Source: an uncultured Bacteroidales bacterium (GTDB taxonomy: Bacteria; Bacteroidota; Bacteroidia; Bacteroidales; SZUA-534). From it: 64,000 bases of DNA. Under the pieces are notes generated by a model, which saw only the letters and a list, made by a program, of their open reading frames with translations, had not been told where the DNA came from and searched no databases. The stretch lies in the NCBI GenBank assembly GCA_902790595.1, contig CADASL010000006.1, positions 206,021 through 270,020 of the forward strand, given 5' to 3'. The position numbers were made by a program, and so were the translations under genes. This document shows positions 7,548 to 15,866 of this stretch, in pieces. The stretch's first letter is position 1; the number at the start of each line of letters is the position of its first letter.

Positions 7548-8525
7548 TCAACTAAATCTCAACTCGCATCCTTCCGTCTTGAATCCGCGCAGAAAATCAG
7601 CCAAAGGCATACGTTTTTTGCCTGCCAGTTGGACATCGCCGAGCGCGATTGTGCCGCCTTCGACATACACCTTAATATAACTTTTCCCGTCGGTGCTAAC
7701 CTTTCCTAGCGGTTGGTTGTGAGTGCATTGCTCAAACCGACCATTGTAGATTTTCATTGGCAGCGGTTCTTCGTTATCTTTCTGCAGATTGCTGAAGGCG
7801 GCAGGATAGGGGCTTAGCCCGCGTATTTGGTTGATAATGGTGGCAGGTTCGGCGTTCCAGTCGATGCGGCAGTCGTCTTTGAAGATTTTCGGTGCGCTTT
7901 TCAGAATGCCGTCGGCGGGCATCAGTTCGCTTTGCGGTGTGCCTTTGGTGTTGCCTGCGCAGATGGCTTCAACGGTGCGAATCAGCAGTTGCGCGCCAAC
8001 CACCATCAGGCGGTCGTGGATAGTTCCTACATTGTCATCGGGGCCGATGCTTATTTTCTCGTATTGCAGAATGTCGCCTGTGTCAATCTCGTGTTTCAGC
8101 AGGAAAGTGGTAACGCCCGTTTCGGTCTCGCCGTTCATAATGGCGCGGTTGATGGGCGCTGCGCCGCGATAGTTGGGTAGGAGCGATGCGTGTACGTTGA
8201 TTGAGCCCAGCGGCGGCATACTCCACACGCTCTCGGGCAGCATTCGGAACGCTACAATCACTTGCAAATCAGCCTTCCAACCACGCAGAGCCGACTGAAA
8301 ACCTTCGTCTTTCAGTTTTTCGGGTTGCAGAACGGGCAGACCTTGGCTCACGGCAAACTGCTTCACGGCGCTCTCGCTCATTTTCTGTCCGCGGCCAGCG
8401 GGTTTGTCGGGCGTTGTTACCACGCCAACAACATTATATCCATTGTCAATCAGTGCTTTCAGGCTCTCAACCGCAAATTCCGGCGTGCCCATAAAAACTA
8501 TTCTCAGTGACTCTTTTGTATACAT
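7548..8525 (-). CDS. fmt: Methionyl-tRNA formyltransferase
   Basis: 325 aa, the usual Fmt length. It transfers a formyl group from 10-formyl-THF to Met-tRNAfMet for translation initiation. Visible signatures are IVFMGTPEFAVESLKALID at the N-terminus, SINVHASLLPNYRGAAPI (catalytic Asn and His in the SLLPxYRG block), GETETGVTTFLLKHEIDTGD, and a C-terminal OB-like tRNA-binding region with RGLSPYPAA. It starts at ATG 8525 and is transcribed away from the GH16-like gene. Confidence 0.97.
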   Translation of the reverse strand: MYTKESLRIVFMGTPEFAVESLKALIDNGYNVVGVVTTPDKPAGRGQKMSESAVKQFAVSQGLPVLQPEKLKDEGFQSALRGWKADLQVIVAFRMLPESVWSMPPLGSINVHASLLPNYRGAAPINRAIMNGETETGVTTFLLKHEIDTGDILQYEKISIGPDDNVGTIHDRLMVVGAQLLIRTVEAICAGNTKGTPQSELMPADGILKSAPKIFKDDCRIDWNAEPATIINQIRGLSPYPAAFSNLQKDNEEPLPMKIYNGRFEQCTHNQPLGKVSTDGKSYIKVYVEGGTIALGDVQLAGKKRMPLADFLRGFKTEGCELRFS

Positions 8526-8532
8526 ATTTATT

Positions 8533-8630
8533 CTGTTTAATCGGTGAACTGTTTAATCGGTGAATTGTTGTTTGGGACTACGGACATCAGACTTCAGACA
8601 ACAGTCGACACCTGAATCCCAAACCCCAAC
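8533..8630. repeat. Dispersed intergenic repeat with a tandem 16-mer
   Basis: The 16-mer CTGTTTAATCGGTGAA occurs twice in tandem (8533-8564), followed by CGGAC, CAGAC and TTCAGAC words. The same arrangement, a tandem TTGTTTAATCGGTGAA and then CGGACTTCGGACAACAGAC, is found at 36859-36930, so this is a dispersed family. It is non-coding. Confidence 0.6.
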
Positions 8631-8640
8631 CTTATTCCAC

Positions 8641-8668
8641 AAAAAAGGCCGCACGCAGCAGCCTTTCT
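8641..8668 (-). terminator. Intrinsic terminator of the GH16-like gene
   Basis: On the minus strand this reads AAAGGCTGCTGCGTGCGGCC followed by a run of T, a stable hairpin ending in a U tract. It begins about 20 bp past the stop of the gene ending at 8688. Confidence 0.7.
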
Positions 8669-8687
8669 CTATTCTATCGTATTGATA

Positions 8688-10382
8688 TTATGCTTTTTCG
8701 TAGCAGCGTACCCAGTCAATTTGGAATGCCGACGGCAGTTGCGCGTTGTCGGCGTTCTTGTTCAAACCGGCAGAGAACATCACAAACAGCGGCTCTTGCG
8801 GAACTGCGTTTGTTGTCGATGCCACTTCAACGTTGTTGATTTTCCAGGTGATTTTGTTGGCTTCCCACTCAACCGAGTAGATGAAAAAGTCCTTGCCTAG
8901 AGCCGAACCGCCCAGTTTTGTTCCGGCGGCCTTGCCGTTGTTGTAAGCCGACATCTGCATTGAGCCTTTCTTGCCCACATTGAATTTGAAGACATCGATT
9001 TGCGGCTCTTTCTTTTCGCCTTTCAGCCAGAATGCCTGATAAACAGGATTTTCTGCGTCAATTTTGATTTTTGCTTCAAACTTGCCGTTTTGCTGGCGGA
9101 AGCTGTTGGCGGTGCTCAGCATTCCCGATGTGTAGTCGAAATCTTGAGTGAGGAATCCGTGTTTCGCGTCCCAAACCTTGCCAGTGGCTTTCTCTTTCTT
9201 GGTGACGATGCTCAACACCGAGTTTTTGATGTCAACATTCTTGTTATCAGTGTAATACTGCTTGTCGCCGGCCAGAACGTAGCGGTCGTTCAGCACCATC
9301 TTGCCCATAAAGAAGCAGTTCATCCATTTCGATTCATCGACCTTGCCGTCAGCAAAATCGTCTTCGAATGTCAGATTCCACGCTTTCAGTTCGTCGAATT
9401 TGTTGGAATTAACCGTTGCCTGATACCATTTAATGTTTTCAGAATTTTTCAGCGTCTCAAACTCGCGCTCTTTAGCGGCTTCTTCGCTTTGGCTAAAGCG
9501 GTTTTTGTCAAGCAGATAGGCTTTCTGAGTCTTGAACTCATCGCTGTTCACGAATGTCTCAAGCTCGTTGTATTCGTTGAGCAGGGCAGAGCCTTCGGTT
9601 CCGCAGAACATCTTGTACTGCTTGCTCGCCTGAAATTTCTTCCAGAACTTGATTTCGCCGTTTGCCTCAAGGTTTTTCAATTCTTCTTCGAGATTGAAAT
9701 ACTTTGAGTTACGATAGTTCATCGCCTCAAGATTGCGCTCGTAGTCGGCAGCCGTAACGTGAGCCTCAAGCTCGCGGAAGCTGTCCCATTTGCCCGAATC
9801 GACAAAATTCTTAAGCCCGAAATTCTTTGAAAGCGCTTCCGACTCCTTGAGCTCAGCTTCGGCGATTTTGGCCTTTGCCATCAACTTCAGCACGCCCTTA
9901 ACTTCAGACGATTTTTTCAGTTTTTTATAGGTTGCGGCTTTCGCTTTTTCTTCTTCGTAAGCCTTGTCAATCTCTATTTTGTTGTTTTTGTGCTCGGCAG
10001 AGTTAACAGTCTCTGTCAATTCAAGATAGCGCTTAACGGTGTCCGAATCTTTGATTCGCAGGAACGATTTGTAGTCATCGGAACCGAGAACCTTGAAATA
10101 GTTGACAATCTGTTTGTCTTTCTTCAGCGCGGCGAATTTTTTCTCTTTGGCGCAATAGTCCGACGAAGGGTAGTTCAGAGCCGTGATTTCGGCCTTTTTC
10201 TTCTTGAAATCGGCAGATTCCACAAATTCGTTCAACTCATTGAACTTCTTCAACTCATCCGATTCTTTATATTCATTCAGCTTGTTGAATTCGGCAATCA
10301 GCTGGTTGCGTTCTTCTTCAATTTTCTCTGTCTTTGGTAGAAACCCGAACGCCAGGCGTAGGGCGAAACTGAAATTAGCCAT
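8688..10382 (-). CDS. Cytoplasmic repeat protein with a catalytically degenerate GH16 domain
   Basis: 564 aa from ATG 10382 (MANFSFALRLAFGFLP). A Lys/Glu-rich helical region (residues about 15-345) contains several copies of a loose ~95-residue repeat. Its markers are a LneFVeSaDFkkkK-type block (ELNEFVESADFKKKK, ELTETVNSAEHKNNK, ELEAHVTAADYERN, ELETFVNSDEFKTQK) and an EKKFAALKK- or EREFETLKN-type block. The last ~215 residues form a concanavalin-like GH16 fold (LTFEDDFADGKVDESKWMN, GKFEAKIKID, FIYSVEWEANKITWKINNVEV). The GH16 active site ExDxxE reads Q461-I-D463-V-F-K466, so both catalytic Glu are gone. There is no signal peptide. It is probably a sugar-binding or structural protein rather than a glycosidase. 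Confidence 0.85.
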   Translation of the reverse strand: MANFSFALRLAFGFLPKTEKIEEERNQLIAEFNKLNEYKESDELKKFNELNEFVESADFKKKKAEITALNYPSSDYCAKEKKFAALKKDKQIVNYFKVLGSDDYKSFLRIKDSDTVKRYLELTETVNSAEHKNNKIEIDKAYEEEKAKAATYKKLKKSSEVKGVLKLMAKAKIAEAELKESEALSKNFGLKNFVDSGKWDSFRELEAHVTAADYERNLEAMNYRNSKYFNLEEELKNLEANGEIKFWKKFQASKQYKMFCGTEGSALLNEYNELETFVNSDEFKTQKAYLLDKNRFSQSEEAAKEREFETLKNSENIKWYQATVNSNKFDELKAWNLTFEDDFADGKVDESKWMNCFFMGKMVLNDRYVLAGDKQYYTDNKNVDIKNSVLSIVTKKEKATGKVWDAKHGFLTQDFDYTSGMLSTANSFRQQNGKFEAKIKIDAENPVYQAFWLKGEKKEPQIDVFKFNVGKKGSMQMSAYNNGKAAGTKLGGSALGKDFFIYSVEWEANKITWKINNVEVASTTNAVPQEPLFVMFSAGLNKNADNAQLPSAFQIDWVRCYEKA

Positions 10383-10486
10383 ATTTCTTCTTTTGTAATT
10401 ACAAGTCCACAAATATAGCCGATTTATGTTTGGTTTTTCGGTGAGATTTGAAAAATGTGCCTTTTGCGTGCTTTTTCAATTTTAAG

Positions 10487-10515
10487 TTGACAAATAATAC
10501 GGCTTTTTATATTTT
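10487..10515 (+). promoter_or_regulatory. Candidate promoter of the branching enzyme
   Basis: TTG at 10487-10489 and TATATTTT at 10508-10515 are separated by 18 bp. This is close to the Bacteroidetes pattern TTTG-N17-21-TAnnTTTG, with the final G replaced by T. The inferred transcription start lies about 25 bp before the ATG at 10548. Confidence 0.4.
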
Positions 10516-10547
10516 AGCCTATTGTTGAACTTTTCAGCGATGCGATT

Positions 10548-12584
10548 ATGAAGACACCGAAAATTGTTAAAGACGACCCCTGGTTGAATCCTTATAAGGA
10601 TGTGATTGTCAAACGAATGCAGAATTGTGCCGAGACTGAGGCGAAACTCACGGGAAACGGCAAGACAACTCTCTTCGATTTTGCCAACGGCCATTTGTTT
10701 TACGGCACTTTCTGCGACGGACAGACCACAACCATTCGCGAGTGGCTGCCGAACGCTATGCGCGTGACGCTCATTGGCGATGTGAATGGCTGGCAGGAGA
10801 GTCACGATTTCGACTTCAAACCGCTGACCGACGGAAACTGGGAGTTGCAATTGCCTGCCGACCGTTTCGGGCACGGCTCGCTGTTCCGCCTGAAGGTTTA
10901 CTGGAGCGGCGGCGAGGGCGAGCGCATTCCTGCCTGGTCGCGCCGAGTGGTGCAAGACCCGCAGACCAATGTCTTCAGCGCGCAGGTATGGTGTCCGCCC
11001 GAGCCCTACGAGTGGAAGTGCAAGGAGCGCCCCAAGGCAACCGAACCGTTTATCTACGAGGTGCATATTGGAATGTCGGGCGAGAAGGAGGGCGTGACAA
11101 CCTTCAATGAGTTCCGTCAGAACGTGCTGCCGCGAGTGGTCAAACTGGGCTACAACACCATTCAGATGATGGCCATTCAGGAGCACCCTTACTACGGCTC
11201 GTTCGGCTATCACGTGTCGAGTTTCTTCGCCGTGTCGTCAAGGTTCGGCACGCCCGACGATTTGAAGGCGCTTATCGATGAATGTCACGCGCAGGGCATT
11301 CGTGTGGTGATGGATTTGGTCCATTCGCACGCTGTGAAAAACGTCAACGAGGGCCTGGGCCTGTACGACGGAACCCGCTATCAGTTCTTCCATAGCGGCG
11401 ACCGCGGCGTCCACCCCGCGTGGGATTCCTACTGCTTCAACTACGGCAAGGGCAACGTTATCCACTTTCTGCTCTCGAACATAAAATTCTGGCTCGACGA
11501 GTACCATTTCGACGGCTTCCGCTTCGACGGCGTGACAAGTATGATTTACCTGAATCACGGTCTGGGCGAGGATTTCACGTCGTATGAACTATATTTTAAT
11601 GGTGCGCAGGACGAGGACGCCATTACCTATCTGATGCTTGCCAACAAACTAATCAAGCAGGTGAACCCCGATGCCATTTCGATTGCCGAGGAGATGAGCG
11701 GCTATCCTGGCCTGGCAATGCGGTTGGAGGATGGCGGTGTCGGGTTCGATTACCGTCTGGCGATGGGAATCCCCGATATGTGGATTAAAGTGCTGAAAGA
11801 GAGTGCGAACGATGAGTCGTGGGATTTGGGGCACATTTACCACGAACTGACTTCGAAACGCGCCGACGAGCGCACCATTTCGTATGCCGAATCGCACGAC
11901 CAAGCGCTGGTGGGCGACAAGACAATCGCTTTTTGGCTGATGGATAAAGAGATGTATTTCAATATGTTGGTAACGTCGCAGAACCTGCAAATCGACCGCG
12001 GAATTGCCCTTCACAAGATGATTCGGCTGCTCACAATGGCCACGGCAGGCGGCGGCTATCTGAACTTTATGGGCAACGAGTTTGGCCACCCCGAGTGGAT
12101 TGATTTCCCCCGCGAGGGCAACAACTGGTCGTACAAATACGCGTTGCGCCAATGGAGTCTGGTTGACCGCGAAGACTTGAAATACAAGTATTTGAATGAA
12201 TTCGACATTGAAGCCGTGCACCTTCTGCGCGACCGCCATTTGCTGAGCGTTTTCCCGTTCTATGCGCAGATGGTCGATGACAACGACAAGGTGCTGGCCT
12301 TCACCCGCGCCGATTTGCTGTTCGTCTTCAATTTCCACCCGACAAAGAGTTACACAAACTTCGAAATACCTGTGCTTCAGGGCAAATACAAGATTCTGTT
12401 CAGCACCGATGAGTTGCGTTTTGGCGGTTTCGGCCGTATCGATGAGTCGATGACATACCCCACAACCGTGGCCAGCGTCGACGACAAGTCGGTTATCCGC
12501 CTTTACATTCCCGCCCGCTCGGCAATTGTGCTGCAGCGGCAGTTCATACCCAACGTTTATCAGCGCTTGCGCGGAATGAAGTGA
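10548..12584 (+). CDS. glgB: 1,4-alpha-glucan branching enzyme (GH13)
   Basis: 678 aa. It forms alpha-1,6 branches in glycogen. A CBM48-like N-terminus (EWLPNAMRVTLIGDVNGW) precedes a GH13 barrel: MDLVHSHAVKNVNEGLGLYDG (region I), FDGFRFDGVTSM (region II, nucleophile Asp), SIAEEMSGYP (region III, acid Glu) and YAESHDQALVGDK (region IV, Asp). GNEFGHPEWIDFPREGNNWS is typical of the eukaryote-like GH13_8 branching enzymes common in Bacteroidetes. With the amylase at 13977 it forms a small glycogen/starch locus. The gene stands on its own promoter, divergent from the GH16-like gene. Confidence 0.95.
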   Translation: MKTPKIVKDDPWLNPYKDVIVKRMQNCAETEAKLTGNGKTTLFDFANGHLFYGTFCDGQTTTIREWLPNAMRVTLIGDVNGWQESHDFDFKPLTDGNWELQLPADRFGHGSLFRLKVYWSGGEGERIPAWSRRVVQDPQTNVFSAQVWCPPEPYEWKCKERPKATEPFIYEVHIGMSGEKEGVTTFNEFRQNVLPRVVKLGYNTIQMMAIQEHPYYGSFGYHVSSFFAVSSRFGTPDDLKALIDECHAQGIRVVMDLVHSHAVKNVNEGLGLYDGTRYQFFHSGDRGVHPAWDSYCFNYGKGNVIHFLLSNIKFWLDEYHFDGFRFDGVTSMIYLNHGLGEDFTSYELYFNGAQDEDAITYLMLANKLIKQVNPDAISIAEEMSGYPGLAMRLEDGGVGFDYRLAMGIPDMWIKVLKESANDESWDLGHIYHELTSKRADERTISYAESHDQALVGDKTIAFWLMDKEMYFNMLVTSQNLQIDRGIALHKMIRLLTMATAGGGYLNFMGNEFGHPEWIDFPREGNNWSYKYALRQWSLVDREDLKYKYLNEFDIEAVHLLRDRHLLSVFPFYAQMVDDNDKVLAFTRADLLFVFNFHPTKSYTNFEIPVLQGKYKILFSTDELRFGGFGRIDESMTYPTTVASVDDKSVIRLYIPARSAIVLQRQFIPNVYQRLRGMK

Positions 12585-12660
12585 GGGAGTAGGCACTAGG
12601 CATTAGGCACTAGGTGTTAGGGATTAGGCAATGGGTGTTGGGAATTACGAATTTTGAATT
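12585..12660. repeat. Degenerate GGCACTAGGCATTAGG word repeat
   Basis: The stretch after glgB consists of near-repeats of TAGGCACTAGG, GTGTTAGGGATTAGGC and GGGTGTTGGG. It is low-complexity intergenic sequence of the same character as 1880-1935 and shows no coding potential. Confidence 0.55.
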
Positions 12661-12664
12661 TAGT

Positions 12665-12680
12665 CCCGATAATTATCGGG
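12665..12680. repeat. CCCGAT(N4)ATCGGG palindrome, copy 2
   Basis: The perfect 16-bp palindrome CCCGATAATTATCGGG sits in the leader of the FISUMP lipoprotein gene, about 40 bp before its start. It belongs to the five-copy family in this window. Confidence 0.75.
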
Positions 12681-12718
12681 GTCAGAATAAATTGTTAGCA
12701 ATTAAATATTTATTGGAT

Positions 12719-13891
12719 ATGAGAAGACTTGTTTGGGCAGCGATTGGCGTTGCATTGATTTCGATGGTGTTTGCAGGATGCAAAGAAGAAGAACCGACAT
12801 ACACGGTTCAAGTTACTGCCACCGAAGGCGGAACCGTTGAAGGACAAAACGGCGAGTACAAAGAAGGTGAAACGGTTGAATTTAAAGCGATTCCTGCCGC
12901 TGACTATTATTTTACCAAATGGAGCAATGGCAGCACCGACAATCCGCTGACCATAACCATAACTAATAAGGATATAATCTTGACGGCTCAATTTGCTCAA
13001 AGCCCGCTTGTTACCATATCTGCAAGCGACAACGGCACAATCGACACCGAAGTTAATGGCCGTTATGCACCTGGCAGCAGTGTAACCATTACAGCAAAAC
13101 CCGATGCAGATTACTATTTTGCAGGTTGGAGCGATGGCAACACCGAAAATCCACGAATCATTACCATTGGAAACGAAGATGTTAGTCTGAAAGCGTATTT
13201 TTTTGTGCCTACAGTAGATTTAGGCCTTGAAAGTGGCACGCTTTGGGCAACTTGCAATTTGGGCGCTGTTGCCCCGTGGTATTATGGAGACTACTATGCG
13301 TGGGGTGAAACCGAAACAAAAAACAATTTCGGTTATGAAACATATAAGTATTGCAAAGGCTCGAAAGAATCTTTTACAAAATACTGCAACAATGCTGAAT
13401 ACGGTTACAATGGTTTCACCGATGCCCTTACCACACTAGAATCGACCGACGATGCCGCTACGACCATTTGGGGCTCTGAATATTCAATGCCAATTGTTGC
13501 CGATTGGAACGAATTGAGTAGCCAATGTTATTGGATTTGGACGGAAAACTACAATAATCAGAATGTAAGCGGTTATATAGTTTACAAAGCAAAGTCTGCA
13601 GACGACAAAGGAACAATAGTGTATAGCAGCGGCACGCCGTCAGCGTCTTATTCATTGTCCGACTCTCACATTTTCCTTCCTGCGGCAGGCCTTTACTCTG
13701 GTTCTGACTTTAGAGCAGGATGGTACGTCAATGGCTCCTACCTTCAACTAGGTATCTATTGGTCGGCTTCACTTGAAGAACGTTACCCTGATTACGCAAT
13801 TTGTTGCCATTTCGATTGCGAAGATGTTGACCCGTTTGAATTCTACGGCCGCGGCATAGGGCTCTCTATCCGTCCCGTCAAGCGGCCATAA
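12719..13891 (+). CDS. Lipoprotein with two InlB-type B-repeats and a FISUMP-like domain
   Basis: 390 aa from ATG 12719, the start that exposes a lipoprotein signal (MRRLVWAAIGVALISMVFAG then Cys). Two tandem ~75-aa repeats with G-G-V-...-EGETVEF-A-DYYFTKWSNG and CyGSSVTITAKPDADYYFAGWSDG-type cores are divergent InlB B-repeats. The C-terminal ~225 residues (VDLGLESGTLWATCNLGA to GLSIRPVKRP) match the Fibrobacter succinogenes major paralogous (FISUMP) pattern. It is likely a cell-surface protein. A paralogue of the C-terminal domain lies at 48682-49437. The region before the SIRPV end differs most between the two. Confidence 0.85.
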   Translation: MRRLVWAAIGVALISMVFAGCKEEEPTYTVQVTATEGGTVEGQNGEYKEGETVEFKAIPAADYYFTKWSNGSTDNPLTITITNKDIILTAQFAQSPLVTISASDNGTIDTEVNGRYAPGSSVTITAKPDADYYFAGWSDGNTENPRIITIGNEDVSLKAYFFVPTVDLGLESGTLWATCNLGAVAPWYYGDYYAWGETETKNNFGYETYKYCKGSKESFTKYCNNAEYGYNGFTDALTTLESTDDAATTIWGSEYSMPIVADWNELSSQCYWIWTENYNNQNVSGYIVYKAKSADDKGTIVYSSGTPSASYSLSDSHIFLPAAGLYSGSDFRAGWYVNGSYLQLGIYWSASLEERYPDYAICCHFDCEDVDPFEFYGRGIGLSIRPVKRP

Positions 13892-13926
13892 AGTATTGTA
13901 ACTTAAAACTTCTAAACAGCGAAGCC

Positions 13927-13942
13927 CCCGATAGCTATCGGG
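13927..13942. repeat. CCCGAT(N4)ATCGGG palindrome, copy 3
   Basis: The perfect palindrome CCCGATAGCTATCGGG lies 35 bp before the amylase start, next to AGCGAAGCCCC. The GCTTCGCTGTTGAG that flanks copy 1 is the reverse-complement form of the same flank, so the repeated unit is longer than the palindrome itself. Confidence 0.75.
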
Positions 13943-13976
13943 ATCAACTTCTTAACTTCTAAACGCTAAACCAAAA

Positions 13977-15677
13977 ATGTCCTTAATCTCTATATATCAA
14001 GTACTTGTGCGGCTGTTTGGCAATAATGTCACGTCGCCAGTTTTCAATGGCTCGCGCGAAGAGAACGGCGTGGGCAAGATGTCGGCATTTACACCGCACG
14101 TTCTCAGGCAGATACGCGAGATGGGCTTCACTCATATCTGGTACACGGGGCTCATTGAGCACGCACGCTGCCAAGGCAATCCCGAATATGGTATTCCCGA
14201 TGGTAACCCGCGGATTATCAAGGGAAAAGCAGGCTCGCCCTATGCCATTTGCGACTATTACGACATTGACCCCGATTTGGCCGATTCCATTCCCGCCCGT
14301 CAGGCCGAGTTCGACGACCTTGTGCGCCGTACTCACGCGGCGGGGCTGAAGATGGTGATTGACTTTGTGCCCAATCACGTGGCGCGGCAGTACCATTCCG
14401 ACGTCCGCCCCGAAGCCGACTTTGGCCGCAACGACCACCCCGAGTGGCATTTCTCGCCATTGAACGATTTCTACTACACCGCCGAGCCGCTGCATTTGCC
14501 TGAAGGCTCGGGAACGAAAATCGATGGTGCGCAAGTGCCAGATTATGAGGAAAATCCCGCCAAGGTTACAGGCAACGACCAGTTTTCGGCTTGGCCGTCG
14601 GTCAACGATTGGTACGAAACCGTGAAACTCAACTATGGCGTTGATTATCAGAATAATCGCAACTGCCAGTTTGAGCCGCACCCAGTTGTTTGGCAAAAAA
14701 TGACCGACATTCTCTGCTATTGGGCGGCGCGCGGCGTTGACGCTTTCCGCTGCGATATGGCCGAGATGGTGCCCGTTGAGTTTTGGCAGTATGCCATTGC
14801 CGAAGTGAAAAAGAAATATCCTGACATTCAGTTTATTGCAGAGATTTACGGCCCTGCGGCATACAAAGATTATATCTATCGCGGCGGCTTCGATTACCTG
14901 TACGACAAGGTCGGCCTGTACGACACCTTGCGCGGCATAATCTGCAACGGCGAGCCAGCCAGCAATCTCACTCGGTGTTGGCAGAATCTTGACGGAATCG
15001 ACAGCCATATGCTGCGTTTCCTTGAAAACCACGACGAGCAGCGCATTGCGTCGCGCTTTTTTGCAGGCAATCCGCGCAAAGCGATACCCGCAATGATTGT
15101 TGCCGCCACGCTCAACCAGGGCGCGGTGATGGTCTATTTCGGGCAGGAAGTTGGCGAGCCTGCCGACGGAGCAACAGGCTTCAGCGGCGACGACGGCCGA
15201 ACCACAATCTTCGACTACAGCAACGTGCCAGAGTTCCAGAAATGGTACAACGGCGGCAAAGCCGATGGCGCTCTGCTTGCCGATGAAGAGAGCGGATTGC
15301 GCGATTTCTACTATAGTTTGATGAAGATTGTGAGCAGCGAGCCTTGCTTCACCAGCGGTCGCTTCTACGACCTGATGTGGGTGAACGGCGGCATTGACAC
15401 GTCGAAAGTGTACGCCTACCTGCGCCACACCGACAACGAAGCGATGCTTGTGGTTGTGAATTTCGACCACGACAACGGCAAAGAGTTCCGGCTGCGTGTG
15501 CCCGACGATGCTGTTTCTGCCTTCTGCAAGTCGAATGCGCAGGTGGGGAAACTCACGCTCACAACTGTCTTCGGCAATGCCCCCGATGCAAAAATCAGTC
15601 TCGAACAACTCACAACCAGTGGCGTCGAAATCAAGCTGCAAGCGCAGAGTGGGGTGATTTATAAAGTTAGGATTTAA
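13977..15677 (+). CDS. GH13 alpha-amylase family protein
   Basis: 566 aa with no signal peptide, hence cytoplasmic. All four GH13 regions are present: MVIDFVPNHVARQY (I), GVDAFRCDMAEMVP (II, nucleophile Asp), QFIAEIYGPA (III, acid Glu) and RFLENHDEQRIASRF (IV, Asp). It ends with a beta-sandwich C-domain. The start MSLISIYQVLVRLFGNN is typical of Bacteroidetes cytoplasmic amylases that act on maltodextrin or glycogen. With glgB upstream it suggests intracellular glycogen turnover. The exact specificity cannot be assigned. Confidence 0.92.
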   Translation: MSLISIYQVLVRLFGNNVTSPVFNGSREENGVGKMSAFTPHVLRQIREMGFTHIWYTGLIEHARCQGNPEYGIPDGNPRIIKGKAGSPYAICDYYDIDPDLADSIPARQAEFDDLVRRTHAAGLKMVIDFVPNHVARQYHSDVRPEADFGRNDHPEWHFSPLNDFYYTAEPLHLPEGSGTKIDGAQVPDYEENPAKVTGNDQFSAWPSVNDWYETVKLNYGVDYQNNRNCQFEPHPVVWQKMTDILCYWAARGVDAFRCDMAEMVPVEFWQYAIAEVKKKYPDIQFIAEIYGPAAYKDYIYRGGFDYLYDKVGLYDTLRGIICNGEPASNLTRCWQNLDGIDSHMLRFLENHDEQRIASRFFAGNPRKAIPAMIVAATLNQGAVMVYFGQEVGEPADGATGFSGDDGRTTIFDYSNVPEFQKWYNGGKADGALLADEESGLRDFYYSLMKIVSSEPCFTSGRFYDLMWVNGGIDTSKVYAYLRHTDNEAMLVVVNFDHDNGKEFRLRVPDDAVSAFCKSNAQVGKLTLTTVFGNAPDAKISLEQLTTSGVEIKLQAQSGVIYKVRI

Positions 15678-15691
15678 GATTTAGGAATTAG

Positions 15692-15743
15692 GATTTGTTT
15701 CTATAATTGGCCAAAACTCATATAAAATTAGCAGTTTTGGCCA
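15692..15743 (+). repeat. Upstream copy of a 52-bp direct repeat flanking the ATPase gene
   Basis: This 52-bp sequence is identical, except for one C/T difference, to 17268-17319. The downstream copy starts inside the last codons of the ATPase gene, so the upstream copy carries GATTTGTTTCTATAA, which reads as Asp-Leu-Phe-Leu-stop, the exact C-terminus of the gene. It therefore looks like the leftover 3' end of a second gene copy, or the scar of an insertion or recombination event. Confidence 0.85.
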
Positions 15744-15862
15744 TTTATAACACTATAATTGGCCAAAATTAGGCTTTTAATGTGCATTTTGGCCAAAAAT
15801 AAATTCATAATTGGCCAAAATTGATAAAAATGTATTACATTTGGCCAATTATAAATATGCGG
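15707..15862 (+). repeat. Upstream array: three 52-bp palindromic units
   Basis: Units begin at 15707, 15759 and 15811. Each carries TTGGCCAAAA, then about 18 variable bases, then TTTTGGCCA (the third has one T fewer), then an A/T-rich linker that mostly ends in ATAA. GGCC cores sit at 15709, 15739, 15761, 15791, 15813 and 15843, giving spacings of 30, 22, 30, 22 and 30 bp. The two arms can pair, and the eleventh base pair covaries (C-G in unit 1, T-A in unit 2). The array ends 4 bp before the ATPase start. Confidence 0.9.
15836..15843 (+). promoter_or_regulatory. Candidate -7 element of the ATPase gene
   Basis: TACATTTG matches TAnnTTTG and lies 23 bp before the ATG. The TTG of the unit's first arm (15811-15813) is 22 bp upstream and could act as the -33 element. 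The promoter would thus be built from the third repeat unit, which would make array binding and transcription mutually dependent. Confidence 0.4.
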
Positions 15863-15866
15863 CATT

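Noticed and set aside
12719..13891. Diversity-generating retroelement target as an established call
   Set aside because: No reverse transcriptase or template repeat exists in the window, so it is kept only as a hypothesis in the findings.
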